Shown piece after piece: positions 5,671-6,136 of a stretch of 6,136 nt of DNA. Within the stretch, counting starts at the first letter, position 1, and the number at the start of each line of letters is the position of its first letter. The DNA comes from CAZTLI01 sp964614375 (GTDB lineage: Bacteria > Chloroflexota > Anaerolineae > Aggregatilineales > Phototrophicaceae), in contig CAZTLI010000340.1 of assembly GCA_964614375.1 (NCBI GenBank), positions 1-6,136 on the forward strand. The letters are read 5' to 3'. Below the pieces are notes generated by a model, which was not told the DNA's origin, made no database searches, and saw nothing but the letters and a program-made list of their open reading frames with translations. The position numbers were made by a program, and so were the translations under genes.

Positions 5671-6136
5671 CGTGGTTTATGTGCGTAATTGGTCAATAAT
5701 GTCACAAATTCCTGCTGTTTATAGCTGCTCACGCGCTTGACCATAACGTCACGGTCATCTATCCAATAGGTCAGCGCCCGGTCAGGATAGCGATAACGGC
5801 GCGTTTGATAGGTTTGACCGCCAATGGCAATTTCCTCTTCAGTAACCGCTTCTGCTGGAGAGTGCCCGGTAGCAACAACACCGGGAAATAGTTGAAACTG
5901 TTCAAATAAGGGCGAAAACAGGGCGATAGGCGCATCACCGTGGTCTGCCAGCGCCACTGTAGAGCGCCCCCGAAAACTGCACAGCGGGATGTCGATTATC
6001 GTGTTGACAGGCAGTGTCAATTCCGTATATTGGCGTTCGGCGTCATTGAACGACCAGCCCACCTGTAACACCTGTCCTTCGAGTGTGAAGGTCGCCCGCA
6101 GCGTGCGAATGCCATTTTCAAACTTCGGATTGCTGT
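5667..6136 (-). CDS. Unrecognised beta-rich protein, C-terminal 155 residues (N-terminus outside window)
   Basis: The frame is open to the window edge, so the true start lies outside; the GTG at 6071 is internal and in frame with a further 21 codons upstream. The visible part looks like alternating beta strands: TLRATFTLEGQVLQVGWSF near its beginning, LTLPVNTIIDIPLC, STVALADHG, and near the end IGGQTYQTRRYRYPD, ALTYWIDDRDVMVKRVSS and QEFVTLLTNY. One cysteine is visible. The pattern loosely recalls beta-sheet domains of exported proteins, such as the DUF3108 type, but I would not assign it. No membrane segment is visible; any signal peptide would be in the missing part. Its TGA overlaps the ATG of the four-TM TPR gene, so it belongs to the same operon and its translation probably drives that of the next gene. 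Confidence 0.85.
   Translation of the reverse strand, partial: SNPKFENGIRTLRATFTLEGQVLQVGWSFNDAERQYTELTLPVNTIIDIPLCSFRGRSTVALADHGDAPIALFSPLFEQFQLFPGVVATGHSPAEAVTEEEIAIGGQTYQTRRYRYPDRALTYWIDDRDVMVKRVSSYKQQEFVTLLTNYAHKPR

Overview
The window reads as bacterial chromosome, most likely from a Chloroflexota (Anaerolineae-like) organism or a relative. The main clue is the isoleucyl-tRNA synthetase, whose 'EGPPTANG-x-PG-x-HHVLAR' N-terminal signature I associate from memory with that group. Tandem membrane-anchored TPR proteins would also fit. This placement is an inference from remembered family patterns; no search was run.

Every supported gene lies on the minus strand, so transcription runs from high to low coordinates. 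In that order: the 3' part of an unrecognised beta-rich protein (5667-6136); three membrane-anchored TPR proteins (4666-5670, 3794-4669, 2987-3784); two short single-pass proteins with extracytoplasmic domains (2452-2985, 1947-2480); a 261-bp non-coding gap; and the first 561 codons of ileS (1-1685), cut by the window edge.

The six genes upstream of the gap form one tight operon. Two junctions are 4-nt ATGA overlaps, one gap is 9 nt, one gap is a single nucleotide with the Shine-Dalgarno inside the upstream gene, and one junction overlaps by 29 nt. The three TPR proteins share a C-terminal signature beyond the TPRs (Gly-[Ile/Leu]-x-x-Trp followed by an ungapped conserved helix), which suggests tandem duplication. 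The two short proteins also look like diverged paralogs, sharing the ordered motifs G-x-[DE]-E-W, DVVxFY, CR, PGQ and a later Cys. By the positive-inside rule the TPR domains are cytoplasmic and the paired domains are outside, so the cluster could form one envelope-spanning assembly. Its function is unknown to me.

The ileS leader is the most interesting part. Downstream of a plausible promoter (1857-1885) is a perfect AGGAGG followed by a 20-codon ORF (1751-1813). Its last eight codons hold three isoleucine codons (ATT, ATA, ATA), while 16 of 17 isoleucine codons in the visible ileS are ATC. This is what an isoleucine-sensing leader peptide would look like, in a place where a T-box would more usually be expected. 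The synthetase itself carries a swapped signature motif (GSHH instead of HxGH), a change linked to mupirocin hyper-resistance in other IleRS2-type enzymes.
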